Positions 15,860 through 25,163 of a stretch of DNA of 64,000 nt are shown piece after piece. The DNA is from Acidimicrobiales bacterium (GTDB lineage Bacteria > Actinomycetota > Acidimicrobiia > Acidimicrobiales > RAAP-2). The notes beneath the pieces were generated by a model. It had not been told where the DNA came from. It did not search any database and was given only the letters and a program-made list of their open reading frames with translations. A program made the translations under genes and the position numbers. Every line of letters starts with the position of its first letter. The first letter of the stretch is position 1. The stretch lies in the NCBI GenBank assembly GCA_015478655.1, contig JADMIJ010000002.1:53838-117837 (forward strand), given 5' to 3'.

Positions 15860-16615
15860 TCAGGCGTAGGTGCGCACCAGGGCGAGGACGTCGTCGACAT
15901 CCGGCCCGTCCCCGCGCAGGGAGGTGGAGGAGGGGCCGCGGCGGCGGGCCGCCACCGCGCACAGTTCGGATGCCGGACCGAAGATGGTGGTGGCCGCCGG
16001 CTCGTCGGGCACGAAGTTCCACTCCTCACCGCCCGGGGCCACCAGGTGGAACGCCACTGGGCCGGCCATCGAGCGGCCGGCGGAGGCGAAGGCATAGGGA
16101 AGCGTTCGCCACGCCAGCCGGGCAATCGGTCGCAGGCGGTCGGTCGGTGGCAGCTCGACGTCGAGGGCGCCGGCCACATCGCCGGAATGGATCCAAGTCT
16201 CGGCCAGCCGGGTGGTGGCCAGCGTCCGGGCTGACAGGTCTCCGGCCACCCAGGGGACCTGGGTAGAGAGGTCGATGCCCTTGAGCGCATCCAGCAGGCG
16301 GGCCGTGCCCGTGGACCAACGCCCCAACAACTCGGAGGTCGGGAGCCCCCGCTCCCGTGCCACCATCAACGCCGCGCCCTCGTCGATCGAGGCCGCTCCC
16401 GGCCACCCTTCAGCCAGCTTCGCGGTCACCTCGGCGAACCGACCGGTGGCGCTGGCGGTGGCCATGTCGTCGGTCTGGGCCAGGTGGAGCACGACGTCGG
16501 CCACATCCCAACCGGCGCAGCGGGTGGCGGCGTGCCAACCGGGTTCCGCCAGGTCGCGCAGGAGACCCGCCAGTTCTGCCTGTTGGTCGGCCAAGGCCTC
16601 GACGGCGGCGTCCAT
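15860..16615 (-). CDS. Maleylpyruvate isomerase/DinB-fold mycothiol-transferase-like protein
   Basis: 251 residues. It has the N-terminal four-helix MDMPI/DinB motif TRCAGWDVADVVLHLAQTD, whose His is one metal ligand, and the second signature ETWIHSGDV with a further His and acid. This is the TIGR03084-type group in actinobacteria, thought to be mycothiol-dependent transferases or isomerases. The C-terminal part carries a small alpha/beta SCP2-like region (AFHLVAPGGEEWNFV). Substrate unknown. ATG 16615 is preceded by TAGGCT at 8 nt and no RBS, so it is probably leaderless. It converges with the TetR gene, 73 bp apart. Confidence 0.8.
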   Translation of the reverse strand: MDAAVEALADQQAELAGLLRDLAEPGWHAATRCAGWDVADVVLHLAQTDDMATASATGRFAEVTAKLAEGWPGAASIDEGAALMVARERGLPTSELLGRWSTGTARLLDALKGIDLSTQVPWVAGDLSARTLATTRLAETWIHSGDVAGALDVELPPTDRLRPIARLAWRTLPYAFASAGRSMAGPVAFHLVAPGGEEWNFVPDEPAATTIFGPASELCAVAARRRGPSSTSLRGDGPDVDDVLALVRTYA

Positions 16616-16623
16616 CGGGTCAG

Positions 16624-16629
16624 AGCCTA
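16624..16629 (-). promoter_or_regulatory. -10 hexamer TAGGCT, leaderless start
   Basis: TAGGCT on the minus strand ends 8 nt before the ATG at 16615, with no Shine-Dalgarno sequence between. Confidence 0.5.
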
Positions 16630-16738
16630 GGTGTGCACCTGGACGGGGCCACGGAGTCCGTCAGAGGGACGGCCGCGTCGGTGGTCCTAGTGCCGGATGC
16701 CGGACGCCCTTTGCTGCGGGACGGCCATCGCTGCCGGG

Positions 16739-19042
16739 CTAGCGGGAGGCCGGCGGTGGTGGCGGGGGCGGCCACGGGGCCTTGGCGGGCCAATGACCGG
16801 GTGCCGGCCGGGTCGGCAACGGCGAAGGAGCCGGGGGCCAGTGCCCGGCCGGAGGAGGAGGGGGCGGCCAGGGCGACGGGCCGACCTGCCCCTCACCCGT
16901 CTCCTGTCCGCCATCGGCCGGCGGGGTCGCGCTCTCCTGAGCAGCGGCGTGCGTGGCTCCCGAGACCTCGGCGTCAGCGGGCGCCTCGCTGGACTCGGAC
17001 CCCAGGTTGTCCGGAGTGCCGGTCGCTGTCGACCCACCAGTGGCGGCTTCCCCCGGCGCCGTCCCGTTGGTGGAATCTCCCGGAGGGCCGTCGACGTTGT
17101 CCGATCCGGTCGGGCCGTGCTGGGAGGCGACGAAGATCGGCGGCACGGTCTTCACACCGTGCTCGTGGACCGGCCGCCCATAGGCCATGTCGACCAGCCG
17201 ACCGACGGTCTCGCCGTCGATGGTCTCCTCGTCGAGCAGCGCCCGGGCCACGGCATCGAGCCCGCCGCGGTGGCGGGCCAGCACCTCGAGGGCCCGTTCC
17301 TCCTGGGCGCGGAGGATGATCTCCACCTCATCATCGATGATCTGACTGGTGTGCTCCGAATAGTCCCTGGTGTGCATGAGGTCCTCGCCCAGGAACACCT
17401 GGCCCTGCGATCCCCAGGCCATGGGGCCGATCTTGTCGCTCATTCCCCACTCACGGACCATCTTCCGGGCCAGCTCGGTGTTGCCGACCAGGTCGTTGCT
17501 GGCCCCGGTGGACAGGTCTCCGTAGACCAGCAGTTCGGCGGCCCGACCGCCCATCCGCACGGCCAGCGAGTCCTCGATGTGCTGGCGGGGGTGGATGTGG
17601 CGCTCCTCCATGGGGAGCTGCATGGTCACACCGAGGGCCATGCCGGTGGGAAGGATGGTCACCTTGTGGACGGGATCGGCGTCGGGGAGCACGTAGGCCA
17701 GCACGGCATGCCCGCCCTCGTGGAAGGCCACCCGCTCCTTCTCGGCGCCGGACAGGACCAGGCTCTCGCGTCGCTGACCCATCAGAACCCGGTCACGCGA
17801 CGCCTCGAAGTCGACGTTCTGGATGACTTTCGAGCCGCGGCGGACGGCGTGGAGGGCTGCCTCGTTGACCAGGTTGGCCAGGTCGGCTCCACTCATGCCC
17901 GGGGTGCCGCGGGCAACGGTTCCCAGGTCGACACTCGGGTCGACCCGCTTGTCCTTGCAGTGCACCTGGAGGATGGGGAGGCGCTCGTCGAGGTCGGGAA
18001 GGGGCACCACGATCTGGCGGTCGAAACGGCCGGGCCTCAGGATGGCGGCGTCCAGGATGTCGGGCCGGTTGGTGGCCGCCATCACCACGATCCCCTCGGT
18101 CGGGTCAAACCCGTCCATCTCCGACAGCATCTGATTGAGGGTCTGCTCGCGCTCGTCGTGCCCGCCGCCGAGCCCGGCACCCCGCTTGCGACCGATCGAG
18201 TCGATCTCATCGATGAACACGATGGCCGGTGCCTGCTTGCGGGCGGTGGCGAACAGATCCCGTACCCGACTGGCGCCCACGCCGACGAACATCTCCATGA
18301 AGTCGGAGCCGCTGACCGACATGAAGGGAACCCCCGCCTCCCCGGCGACGGCCCGTGCCAGCAGGGTCTTGCCCGTACCCGGGGGTCCGACGAGCAGGAT
18401 GCCCTTGGGGATGCGCGCCCCTATCTCCTTGAAGCGGGCGGGTGTCTTGAGGAAGTCCACGACCTCGCTGATCTCGAGCTTGACCCCGTCATAGCCCGCC
18501 ACATCGTCGAAGGTCGTCGACGGTCGCTCGGTCGAGTAGAGCTTGGCCTTGGAGCGGCCGATGGACATGATGCTTCCCATCTGGCCCTGCGCCTTCCGGC
18601 TGATGTAGAAGAAGACGGCCCCGATGAGTGCGAAGGGAAGGATCCAGCCCAGGATTCCGATCAGGGGATTCGAGGTCGGGGTGACCAGCTTGTAGTTGGA
18701 TCCCAGCTGGTGGAGGGCGGTGACCTCGGAGTCGATGACCGGGTTCGGCCCGCTGACGGTGTAGGAGCGGCCGTCGGAGAGGGTGCCGGTGATCACGCCG
18801 GTGGTCGTGTCGACCGTAGCCGTCTTGACCTGCTTGCCCTGGATGTCACTGAGAAACGTGGGGTACGTGAGGGTGTTGGTGGTCGTCTTGTGCAGCAGGT
18901 TCGGGATGATCAGCACGGACAGGACGGCAATGGCCACCACCACGTAGAGCACCATCCGGTTCTTGTTCTGGCCGGGGACTTCCTGTCCGGGCCCCCCAGG
19001 CGCAGGGGGGCCGCCGGGTGCGTTCTGGTCGGGCGGGGTCAC
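16739..19042 (-). CDS. ftsH: ATP-dependent zinc metalloprotease FtsH with proline-rich C-terminal tail
   Basis: 767 residues, GTG start (TAGCAT 6 nt upstream). A Pro/Gly-rich N-terminal leader of 28 residues precedes TM1 (30-50); a periplasmic-side loop and TM2 (about 128-148) follow. The AAA+ module has Walker A GPPGTGKT (219-226), Walker B FIDEID (about 275-280) and the second region of homology [20 protein letters not shown]. The protease active site is HEGGH (441-445), and the third zinc ligand Asp lies in GASNDL. It degrades damaged membrane proteins and short-lived regulators. Odd: after about residue 640 there is a 125-residue low-complexity tail ending in W-P repeats (PWPPPP). It is divergent from a CPBP protease. 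Confidence 0.95.
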   Translation of the reverse strand: MTPPDQNAPGGPPAPGGPGQEVPGQNKNRMVLYVVVAIAVLSVLIIPNLLHKTTTNTLTYPTFLSDIQGKQVKTATVDTTTGVITGTLSDGRSYTVSGPNPVIDSEVTALHQLGSNYKLVTPTSNPLIGILGWILPFALIGAVFFYISRKAQGQMGSIMSIGRSKAKLYSTERPSTTFDDVAGYDGVKLEISEVVDFLKTPARFKEIGARIPKGILLVGPPGTGKTLLARAVAGEAGVPFMSVSGSDFMEMFVGVGASRVRDLFATARKQAPAIVFIDEIDSIGRKRGAGLGGGHDEREQTLNQMLSEMDGFDPTEGIVVMAATNRPDILDAAILRPGRFDRQIVVPLPDLDERLPILQVHCKDKRVDPSVDLGTVARGTPGMSGADLANLVNEAALHAVRRGSKVIQNVDFEASRDRVLMGQRRESLVLSGAEKERVAFHEGGHAVLAYVLPDADPVHKVTILPTGMALGVTMQLPMEERHIHPRQHIEDSLAVRMGGRAAELLVYGDLSTGASNDLVGNTELARKMVREWGMSDKIGPMAWGSQGQVFLGEDLMHTRDYSEHTSQIIDDEVEIILRAQEERALEVLARHRGGLDAVARALLDEETIDGETVGRLVDMAYGRPVHEHGVKTVPPIFVASQHGPTGSDNVDGPPGDSTNGTAPGEAATGGSTATGTPDNLGSESSEAPADAEVSGATHAAAQESATPPADGGQETGEGQVGPSPWPPPPPPAGHWPPAPSPLPTRPAPGHWPAKAPWPPPPPPPASR

Positions 19043-19140
19043 CTCTTCATGCTATTCGCGCCGGGCGTCATCTGAGGCATCGCCCCGGTCATCGGGCGGA
19101 CCGCCCCCTGCGGTCGGGATTCGATCGGTATCGTGGCAGG

Positions 19141-20160
19141 GTGATCGAGCGGTCCGAACAGGGTGCGGACTCGGGCGCGGCCGCCGTCGGCAGATCGGTC
19201 GTGCGACCGGAGGTCGTCCAGCGGGACCCGCCGCCGCCCCCGCCCGGATGGGCACCACCCCCACCCGGATGGGTGCCCCCGCAAGACTCATCACCAGGTC
19301 CGATGCATCCTCAGGCCGTTGCCGCCCCACGGCGCGATCTCCCGGACGGCTCCGGCCTTTCCCTCGGTCGTCAGCTGGCTGCCGGTGGAGCTCCGGACAG
19401 CCGGGGGTCGGCCTGGATGTGGCTCCTGTTTGCGGCCCTGGGATTTGTCGGCGGCCAGGTGCTGGCCGCTGTGTTCGTGGCCATCACAGCCGCCGTCGAG
19501 GGGAAGCTGAGTTCGCTCACGGCCATCGCCCGGCTCGATGAGCCCCCGACCTGGTACATCGTCTCCACCTTGTTCGGACTGTGGACCGGATTCTTCGGAG
19601 CCGGATGGATGGCCACGGGGGTGCGGGGTACCAAGAGTTTCGCCCGGGACCTGGGTCTCCGCTTCCGGTGGGCCGACCTCATCGGGATCCCCGTCGGCGT
19701 CGGGGGACAGATCCTGGTGGCTCTGATGTACATCCCCATCGCCCAACACGTCCACAACTTCAGTCAACGGTTCAACGCCCCGAGCCACCGGCTGACCGGG
19801 GGATCACACGGACTGAGCTACTTCGTGATCGCCGTCTGCACGGTGGTGGGAGCGCCGTTCTTCGAAGAGCTGTTCTTCCGGGGCGTGCTGTTGCGCTCTC
19901 TGGCCCGACTGTTCGGGACGGTGGGGAGGTGGGTGGGACCCACGCTGGCCATCGTCATCACCGGCCTGCTCTTCGGCCTGGCCCACGCCGAGTCCCTGCA
20001 GCTGCTGGGCCTGGCCGTGTTCGGGATCATCCTGTCGGTCGTCGCCTATCGCACCGGGCGCCTGGGCATGAGCATGGTCGCCCACGCCACCTTCAATCTG
20101 ATGGCGGTGGCCTCCGCCGTGGTCGCCCCGCTGGCTCTCGGCGCCGCGGCGCCGTTCTGA
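19141..20160 (+). CDS. CPBP family intramembrane metalloprotease
   Basis: 339 residues from GTG 19141, with TATCGT 6 nt upstream. The N terminus (about 1-70) is cytoplasmic and proline-rich, with PPPPPGWAPPPPGWVPP. A polytopic membrane domain follows, with the CAAX protease/bacteriocin-processing motifs: EELFFR (EExxxR, motif 1) in FFEELFFRGVLLR, His in LLFGLAHAE (motif 2), and HATFN (motif 3). Such glutamate intramembrane proteases cleave membrane or lipoprotein substrates; target unknown. It shares a 98-bp divergent region with ftsH and is followed after one base by a large membrane protein, so those two form an operon. Confidence 0.88.
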   Translation: MIERSEQGADSGAAAVGRSVVRPEVVQRDPPPPPPGWAPPPPGWVPPQDSSPGPMHPQAVAAPRRDLPDGSGLSLGRQLAAGGAPDSRGSAWMWLLFAALGFVGGQVLAAVFVAITAAVEGKLSSLTAIARLDEPPTWYIVSTLFGLWTGFFGAGWMATGVRGTKSFARDLGLRFRWADLIGIPVGVGGQILVALMYIPIAQHVHNFSQRFNAPSHRLTGGSHGLSYFVIAVCTVVGAPFFEELFFRGVLLRSLARLFGTVGRWVGPTLAIVITGLLFGLAHAESLQLLGLAVFGIILSVVAYRTGRLGMSMVAHATFNLMAVASAVVAPLALGAAAPF

Positions 20161-20161
20161 G

Positions 20162-22636
20162 ATGACCGCGCCCGTCGGGGTCGTCCCGGTCGAGGCGTCA
20201 CCCCCGGGGGTCCACCCGGGACCGCCGCGCCCGGCCCCCAGCCTGCGCTCACGGCTGACCGGGAGGTCGGCTCGGCGCGGATGGGCCAACCTGCTGCTGG
20301 TGCTGGGCGTGACGCTGGTGGCCCTGAGCCAGCTCCACCCCTCACTCCTTCTGGCCAACACGACCACCGCGGGTGGCGATACCGGCGCCCATGTCATCCT
20401 CCCGGCGTTCATGAGGTCGCATCTACTGACCCACGGCCAGCTCACCGGGTGGGACCCGGGCTGGTACGACGGGTTTCCCGTCTACACCTTCTACTTCCCC
20501 CTGCCCGGGTTGATCACCGTCGTGTTCAACTCGGTCCTCTCCTATGACGTGGCCTTCAAGCTCGTCACCGTGTTGGGCACGCTGCTGCTTCCCACCTGCG
20601 CCTGGGCCTTCGGCCGGTTGGCCCGGCTCCGCGACCCTGCACCGGCCTGTCTGGCCGCCGCCACCCTCCCCTTCCTCTTCGAGCCGAGCTTCTCCATCTA
20701 CGGAGGGAACCTCCTCTCGACCCTGGCCGGCGAGTTCTCGTTCTCCCTGAGCCTTTCCTTCGCCCTGCTCTTCCTCGGCTTGGTGGCCTCCGGCCTCAGG
20801 ACCGGCCGCCACCGGGCACTGGCCGCCGTCCTGTTCGCCGTCACCCTGCTCTGCCATCTGATCCCGGCACTCTTCGCCCTGGTGGGGGCCGGAGTCTGGC
20901 TCCTGCTCGACGCGGACACCGCCCGGGGCATCCGTCGGGGGGTCCGAGGCCGGCTGGCCCGACGACGGTGGTCCCGGCGCCTGGCCTGGTCGGTGGTGGC
21001 GGGCGCCGTCGGCATCGGCCTGACCGCATGGTGGCTCGTTCCCTTCGCCCTGGGCCAGGCCTACACGACCGACATGGGCTACACCAAGGTGCTCGGCTTC
21101 CCCCACCTCCTCTTTCCTGCCTCGGCCCGTTGGGTGCTGGCAGCCGACCTCGTCGGCGTGGTCGCCATGGTCTACCGCCGCAACCGGGTGGCCCTGTTCC
21201 TGGTGATCATGGGGGGCATCTCCGCCGCAGTGGTGTGCCTGGACCCGACCCCCAAGCTGTACAACGTCCGCTTCCTGCCGCTGTGGTTCCTCTGTGCCTA
21301 CCTCTTGGCCGGATATGCACTGTCCGAGGTCGTGGTCGCCGTGGCCACATGGAACCGCCGCCGCCGCCTCGACCAATGGGTCCAGGTGATCAGGGAACGG
21401 CTGAGCCTGGTGCAGAGCCGGCCGTGGCGGCCCGGCGACCGGGTGAGCCGGTTCCGCCGGCCCACACCGGATTCGAACCCCCCCGGCTCGGTGGTCGGCC
21501 CCATGATCGCTCTGGCCGCCGCCTGCCTGGTGGTCGTACCCCCGCTGGCGCTTCCGGCGCCGACCCTGAGCCACATCGGGATCACCGTGGGCGCCAATCA
21601 GCCGAGCGCCTGGGCCAACTGGAACTACTCGGGATATGAGCGCAAACCGGACTATCCCGAGTACCGGGCCGTGATCCAGATGATGGCCAAGGTCGGTACG
21701 GACCAGGGCTGCGGTCGCTCCATGTGGGAGTACGACCCGTCCCTCAACCGGTTCGGCACCACCATGGCCCTCATGCTCCTGCCCTACTGGACGAACGGTT
21801 GCGTCGACTCGATGGAGGGCCTGCTGTTCGAGTCGGCGTCGTCCACACCGTTCCACTTCATCAATCAGAACGAGCTGTCGATCACTCCGTCCGATGCCGT
21901 TGTGGGTCTTCCCTACGGCGGGTTGAACGTGCCGTTGGGCATCGAGCACCTCCAGCAGCTGGGTGTCCGGTACCTCTTGGCCTCCTCGGCCACCGTGGAG
22001 CAGGCCGCCGCCGCCGACCCCAACGTCACCCAGGTGGCCTCCACCGGGCCGTGGTCCACCAGCTACAACGGCCAGACCCTGGCCACGACGTGGAAGGTCT
22101 ACAAGATCAAGGACTCGTCACTCGTCCAGCCGCTCGCCAACCAGCCGGTGGTGTGGAAGGGGGTCTCCCCCGGGCAGACCAGCTGGCTGGCCCCGGCGGT
22201 GAGTTGGTACGACGCACCGGGTCGATGGAGCGTGGTCCCCGCCGCCGACGGGCCCTCGGCATGGGCCCGGGTACCCGTCGGCGACCTGCAGCCGGCCGCC
22301 CGGAGCGAGCCGACAACCACGGTGTCTTCGGTGTCCCAGACCGACAACGCCATCTCCTTCCACGTGGACCGGATCGGGACCCCGATCGAGGTCAAGGTCT
22401 CCTACTTCCCGAACTGGCAGGCCAGCGGGGCGAACGGACCGTGGAGGGTGGCGCCCAACCTGATGGTGGTGGTCCCGACCAGTCATGACGTGATCCTCCA
22501 CTACGCCAGTTCGGGGGCCGACAGGCTGGGCGAGCTCATCACGTTGTTGGCCGTGGTCGCTGTCGTCGCCCTGGTCATCGTCGATCGTCGGGCGCGGCGC
22601 GCAGGGTGGATCCACATCCCGTCGGCGACCCGGTAG
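20162..22636 (+). CDS. Large polytopic membrane protein, 6-pyruvoyl-tetrahydropterin synthase-related/GT-C-like
   Basis: 824 residues; ATG 20162 is one base after the CPBP stop. Residues about 38-60 form the first transmembrane helix, followed by GGDTGAHVILPAFM. This Asp-containing first loop is typical of GT-C lipid-linked sugar transferases and of the PTPS-related membrane family. About ten further hydrophobic segments follow, then a soluble extracytoplasmic region from about residue 470 and a last helix (LGELITLLAVVAVVALVIV). By analogy it may move sugars from polyprenyl-phosphate carriers on the outer face of the membrane; this is inference. Its neighbours include phosphomannomutase and an isomerase, consistent with polyprenyl-phosphomannose use. 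Confidence 0.72.
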   Translation: MTAPVGVVPVEASPPGVHPGPPRPAPSLRSRLTGRSARRGWANLLLVLGVTLVALSQLHPSLLLANTTTAGGDTGAHVILPAFMRSHLLTHGQLTGWDPGWYDGFPVYTFYFPLPGLITVVFNSVLSYDVAFKLVTVLGTLLLPTCAWAFGRLARLRDPAPACLAAATLPFLFEPSFSIYGGNLLSTLAGEFSFSLSLSFALLFLGLVASGLRTGRHRALAAVLFAVTLLCHLIPALFALVGAGVWLLLDADTARGIRRGVRGRLARRRWSRRLAWSVVAGAVGIGLTAWWLVPFALGQAYTTDMGYTKVLGFPHLLFPASARWVLAADLVGVVAMVYRRNRVALFLVIMGGISAAVVCLDPTPKLYNVRFLPLWFLCAYLLAGYALSEVVVAVATWNRRRRLDQWVQVIRERLSLVQSRPWRPGDRVSRFRRPTPDSNPPGSVVGPMIALAAACLVVVPPLALPAPTLSHIGITVGANQPSAWANWNYSGYERKPDYPEYRAVIQMMAKVGTDQGCGRSMWEYDPSLNRFGTTMALMLLPYWTNGCVDSMEGLLFESASSTPFHFINQNELSITPSDAVVGLPYGGLNVPLGIEHLQQLGVRYLLASSATVEQAAAADPNVTQVASTGPWSTSYNGQTLATTWKVYKIKDSSLVQPLANQPVVWKGVSPGQTSWLAPAVSWYDAPGRWSVVPAADGPSAWARVPVGDLQPAARSEPTTTVSSVSQTDNAISFHVDRIGTPIEVKVSYFPNWQASGANGPWRVAPNLMVVVPTSHDVILHYASSGADRLGELITLLAVVAVVALVIVDRRARRAGWIHIPSATR

Positions 22637-22640
22637 ACAC

Positions 22641-23303
22641 GTGGTGGCCGCGACCCGGACGCTCGGGATGTTCCCGCTGTCGACCGTGCTGTTCCCCCAT
22701 GCCTGGCTCCCGTTGCACGTCTTCGAGACGCGCTACCGGGCCCTCATGGCGGACTGCCGGGGACAGGACGGCGAATTCGGGGTGGTCCTCATCACCCGGG
22801 GCTCCGAGGTGGGTGGCGGGGACCAGCGAGTCGAGGTGGGCACCCTGGCCAGGATCTCTCGTCTCTCCGAGCTGGATGACGGACGGATGCTGGTGCTGGC
22901 CGAGGGAGTCCGGAGGCTGCGGGTGTGCCGATGGCTCACCGACGATCCGTATCCCGGTGCCGTGGTGACGGACGCTGCTGACGATCGGGAGGCGCACGAC
23001 AGCATCGATCCGGCCAGGCAGGAGACAGAGGCCCTCGCCAGCGGGGAGGCCGCGGTGCGTCGACTGCGCTCGCTGCTGTCCGAGCTTGGTGAGGTGCCGG
23101 CGCTGCCCCACGACCTCGACATCTCGGGGACCGCCGAAGCGATCGGATGGCAGCTGTGCGAGCTGGCGCCGCTCAATCTCATCGATCGACAGAGGCTGCT
23201 GTCGACGGGCAGCATGACGGCCCGCATGGACCTGCTGGCCGACCTGTCCAACGCCATGGCCGCCGATGTGGTGGGCATGCTGGCGGGCGGACTCGGGGGC
23301 TGA
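22641..23303 (+). CDS. Lon N-terminal (substrate-binding) domain protein
   Basis: 220 residues, GTG start 4 nt after the preceding stop. The whole protein corresponds to the LAN domain of Lon protease: MFPLSTVLFPHAWLPLHVFETRYRALM at the start (seen in pieces of that order), then a beta-rich barrel and a C-terminal helical bundle (LADLSNAMAADVVGML). No ATPase or protease domain follows, so it is a stand-alone LON-substrate-binding domain protein such as are common in actinobacteria and proteobacteria. Biochemical role not established; it may be an adaptor or chaperone-like factor. Confidence 0.88.
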   Translation: MVAATRTLGMFPLSTVLFPHAWLPLHVFETRYRALMADCRGQDGEFGVVLITRGSEVGGGDQRVEVGTLARISRLSELDDGRMLVLAEGVRRLRVCRWLTDDPYPGAVVTDAADDREAHDSIDPARQETEALASGEAAVRRLRSLLSELGEVPALPHDLDISGTAEAIGWQLCELAPLNLIDRQRLLSTGSMTARMDLLADLSNAMAADVVGMLAGGLGG

Positions 23304-23449
23304 CGCCGGTCGGGAGGGCGGTTCGAGCCGGTCACCGATCGTCACCGCGTCGCCGGTGGGTGCGCACCTCAATGCCGCGGGCGCACCGGCCAGTAGGGCT
23401 CCGAGACCCCCCGATCGGGGCAGGCGTTGCTGGTTAGGATGGCCCAGCC

Positions 23450-24841
23450 ATGATCAGCCTGTCCAACGTCTTCAAGGCCTATGACATCCGGGGGATCGTC
23501 CCCGATGAGCTCAACGCCGATCAGTTCCGTGCCATCGGTATGGCCGTGGCCCGGTACACAGGCGCTCCGACGTTGCTGGTGGCCCGCGACATGCGCGACT
23601 CGGGGGTCGAGCTGGCCCGGGCGTTCGCCGATGGAGCCCGGTCGGAGGGCGCCCGGGTCATCGACCTCGGACTGGCGTCCACCGACCTCCTGTACTTCGC
23701 CGCCGGGCGTCTCGACGCACCCGGAGCGATGTTCACCGCCTCGCACAACCCGGCGCGGTACAACGGGCTGAAGCTGTGCCGGTCCGGGGCGCGCCCGATC
23801 GGGCGCGACACCGGCTTGGCGGAGATCCAGGCCACCACGGAGTCGCTGCTCGATGAGTGGGGCGCCGACGGCCCGCCCGACCTCGACCAGGGGTCCCTGG
23901 CGCCCATCGAGGACCGATCGGTCCTCGATGCCTATGCCGAGCACGTCCGCTCCTTCGTCGACGTCAGCGTCCTCCGCCCGTTGCGGGTCGTGGCCGACAC
24001 CGCCAACGGTATGGGCGGGCTGGTGGTCCCCAAGGTGTTCGAGGGCCTCCCCTTCGAGGTGGAGATCCTCTTCCCTGAGCTCGACGGCTCCTTCCCCAAC
24101 CATCCCGCGGACCCCATCCAGCCTGAGAATCTGGTGGCCCTGAAGCAGGCAGTGCTCGCCGGGGGTGCCGACATCGGGCTGGCCTTCGACGGAGACGCTG
24201 ACCGGGTGTTCCTCGTCGACGAGACCGCTCGACCGGTCTCCGGCTCCCTCACGACCGCGCTGGTGGCCTCGTCGATGCTCGACAAGCACCCGGGGGCGAC
24301 CGTCCTCTACAACTGCATCTGCTCGCGGGTGGTGCCCGAGGTGATTGCCGAAAAGGGTGGCGTGGGCGTCCGTACCAAAGTGGGCCACAGCTTCATCAAG
24401 GAGGTGATGGCGGAGACGGGCGCCATCTTCGGTGGTGAGCATTCGGGCCATTACTACTTCCGCGACAACTACCGGGCCGATTCGGGCATCATTGCCGCCA
24501 TGGTCGTCCTCGAGCTCCTGAGCATGACCGGCAGGCCGCTGTCGGAGCTCTTGGCGCCGTTCGAGCGCTATGCCGACTCCGGAGAGATCAACACCGTGGT
24601 CGACGATCCCGCCCTGGCGGTGGAGTTGATGGCTGCCGAGGTCGAAGGGGCCGGAGGTGCGCTCGGTGTGGCCGATCGGCTGGACGGCCTGACCGTGGAC
24701 CGGGGCGACTGGTGGTACAACCTGCGACCCTCGAACACCGAGCCCTTGCTGCGCCTCAACGTGGAGGCACCCGACGACGCCTCGTGCGCCCAGCGGGTCA
24801 AAGAGGTGCAGGCGGACATCGAACGCCTGCTGGCCGGGTGA
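23450..24841 (+). CDS. manB: Phosphomannomutase/phosphoglucomutase
   Basis: 463 residues, ATG start with TAGGAT 9 nt upstream. An alpha-D-phosphohexomutase with all four domains: the phospho-serine loop TASHNPARYNG (Ser98), the metal loop DGDADR (about 247-252), the sugar-specificity loop GGEHSGHYYF, and the phosphate-binding C-terminal loop RPSNTEPLLR. GEHSGH fits phosphomannomutase/phosphoglucomutase enzymes that interconvert mannose-6-P and mannose-1-P for GDP-mannose synthesis. It is followed by the Trm112 and SIS isomerase genes, the same order as in other actinobacteria, so it supplies mannose donors for the envelope glycosyltransferases. Confidence 0.94.
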   Translation: MISLSNVFKAYDIRGIVPDELNADQFRAIGMAVARYTGAPTLLVARDMRDSGVELARAFADGARSEGARVIDLGLASTDLLYFAAGRLDAPGAMFTASHNPARYNGLKLCRSGARPIGRDTGLAEIQATTESLLDEWGADGPPDLDQGSLAPIEDRSVLDAYAEHVRSFVDVSVLRPLRVVADTANGMGGLVVPKVFEGLPFEVEILFPELDGSFPNHPADPIQPENLVALKQAVLAGGADIGLAFDGDADRVFLVDETARPVSGSLTTALVASSMLDKHPGATVLYNCICSRVVPEVIAEKGGVGVRTKVGHSFIKEVMAETGAIFGGEHSGHYYFRDNYRADSGIIAAMVVLELLSMTGRPLSELLAPFERYADSGEINTVVDDPALAVELMAAEVEGAGGALGVADRLDGLTVDRGDWWYNLRPSNTEPLLRLNVEAPDDASCAQRVKEVQADIERLLAG

Positions 24842-24917
24842 CCCCGGGAACCCGGGCCCGGCCCGGTGGTGCCGGCGCAGCCGCGGCCATCGACGATCGA
24901 CGAGAGAGGAATGCACC

Positions 24918-25163
24918 ATGACGCTCGACCCCCTGCTGATCGAGGTGCTGGCGTGCCCGGAGGACAAGGGCCCCCTGCTGTACTTCGCCGACGAGGATCG
25001 TCTGTACAACCCGAGGCTGCAACGCAGCTATGAGGTGCGGGACGGCATCCCGGTCATGCTGATCGACGAGGCGACAACCGTCGACGCCGCCGAGCACTCG
25101 CGGCTCATGGCCAAGGCTGATGCGGGTGGGGCCCGATCCACAGGAGAGGGATCGGGGTCGTGA
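24918..25163 (+). CDS. Trm112 family protein
   Basis: 81 residues, with AGAGAGGAA upstream of ATG 24918. A small Trm112/UPF0434 domain: LLIEVLACPEDKGPL, then RLYNPRLQRSYEVRDGIPVML. Only one Cys of the zinc-binding pairs is kept (LACPEDK), as in many bacterial members. Such proteins stabilise methyltransferases in eukaryotes and archaea; the bacterial role is unclear. It lies between phosphomannomutase and the SIS isomerase; its stop overlaps the GTG of the next gene (GTGA), indicating coupled translation. Confidence 0.88.
   Translation: MTLDPLLIEVLACPEDKGPLLYFADEDRLYNPRLQRSYEVRDGIPVMLIDEATTVDAAEHSRLMAKADAGGARSTGEGSGS

Noticed and set aside
21462..21482. ggattcgaaccc, resembling the complement of a tRNA T-loop
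   Set aside because: The flanking bases do not form a T-stem, acceptor or anticodon arm, and the stretch is inside the coding frame of the membrane protein.
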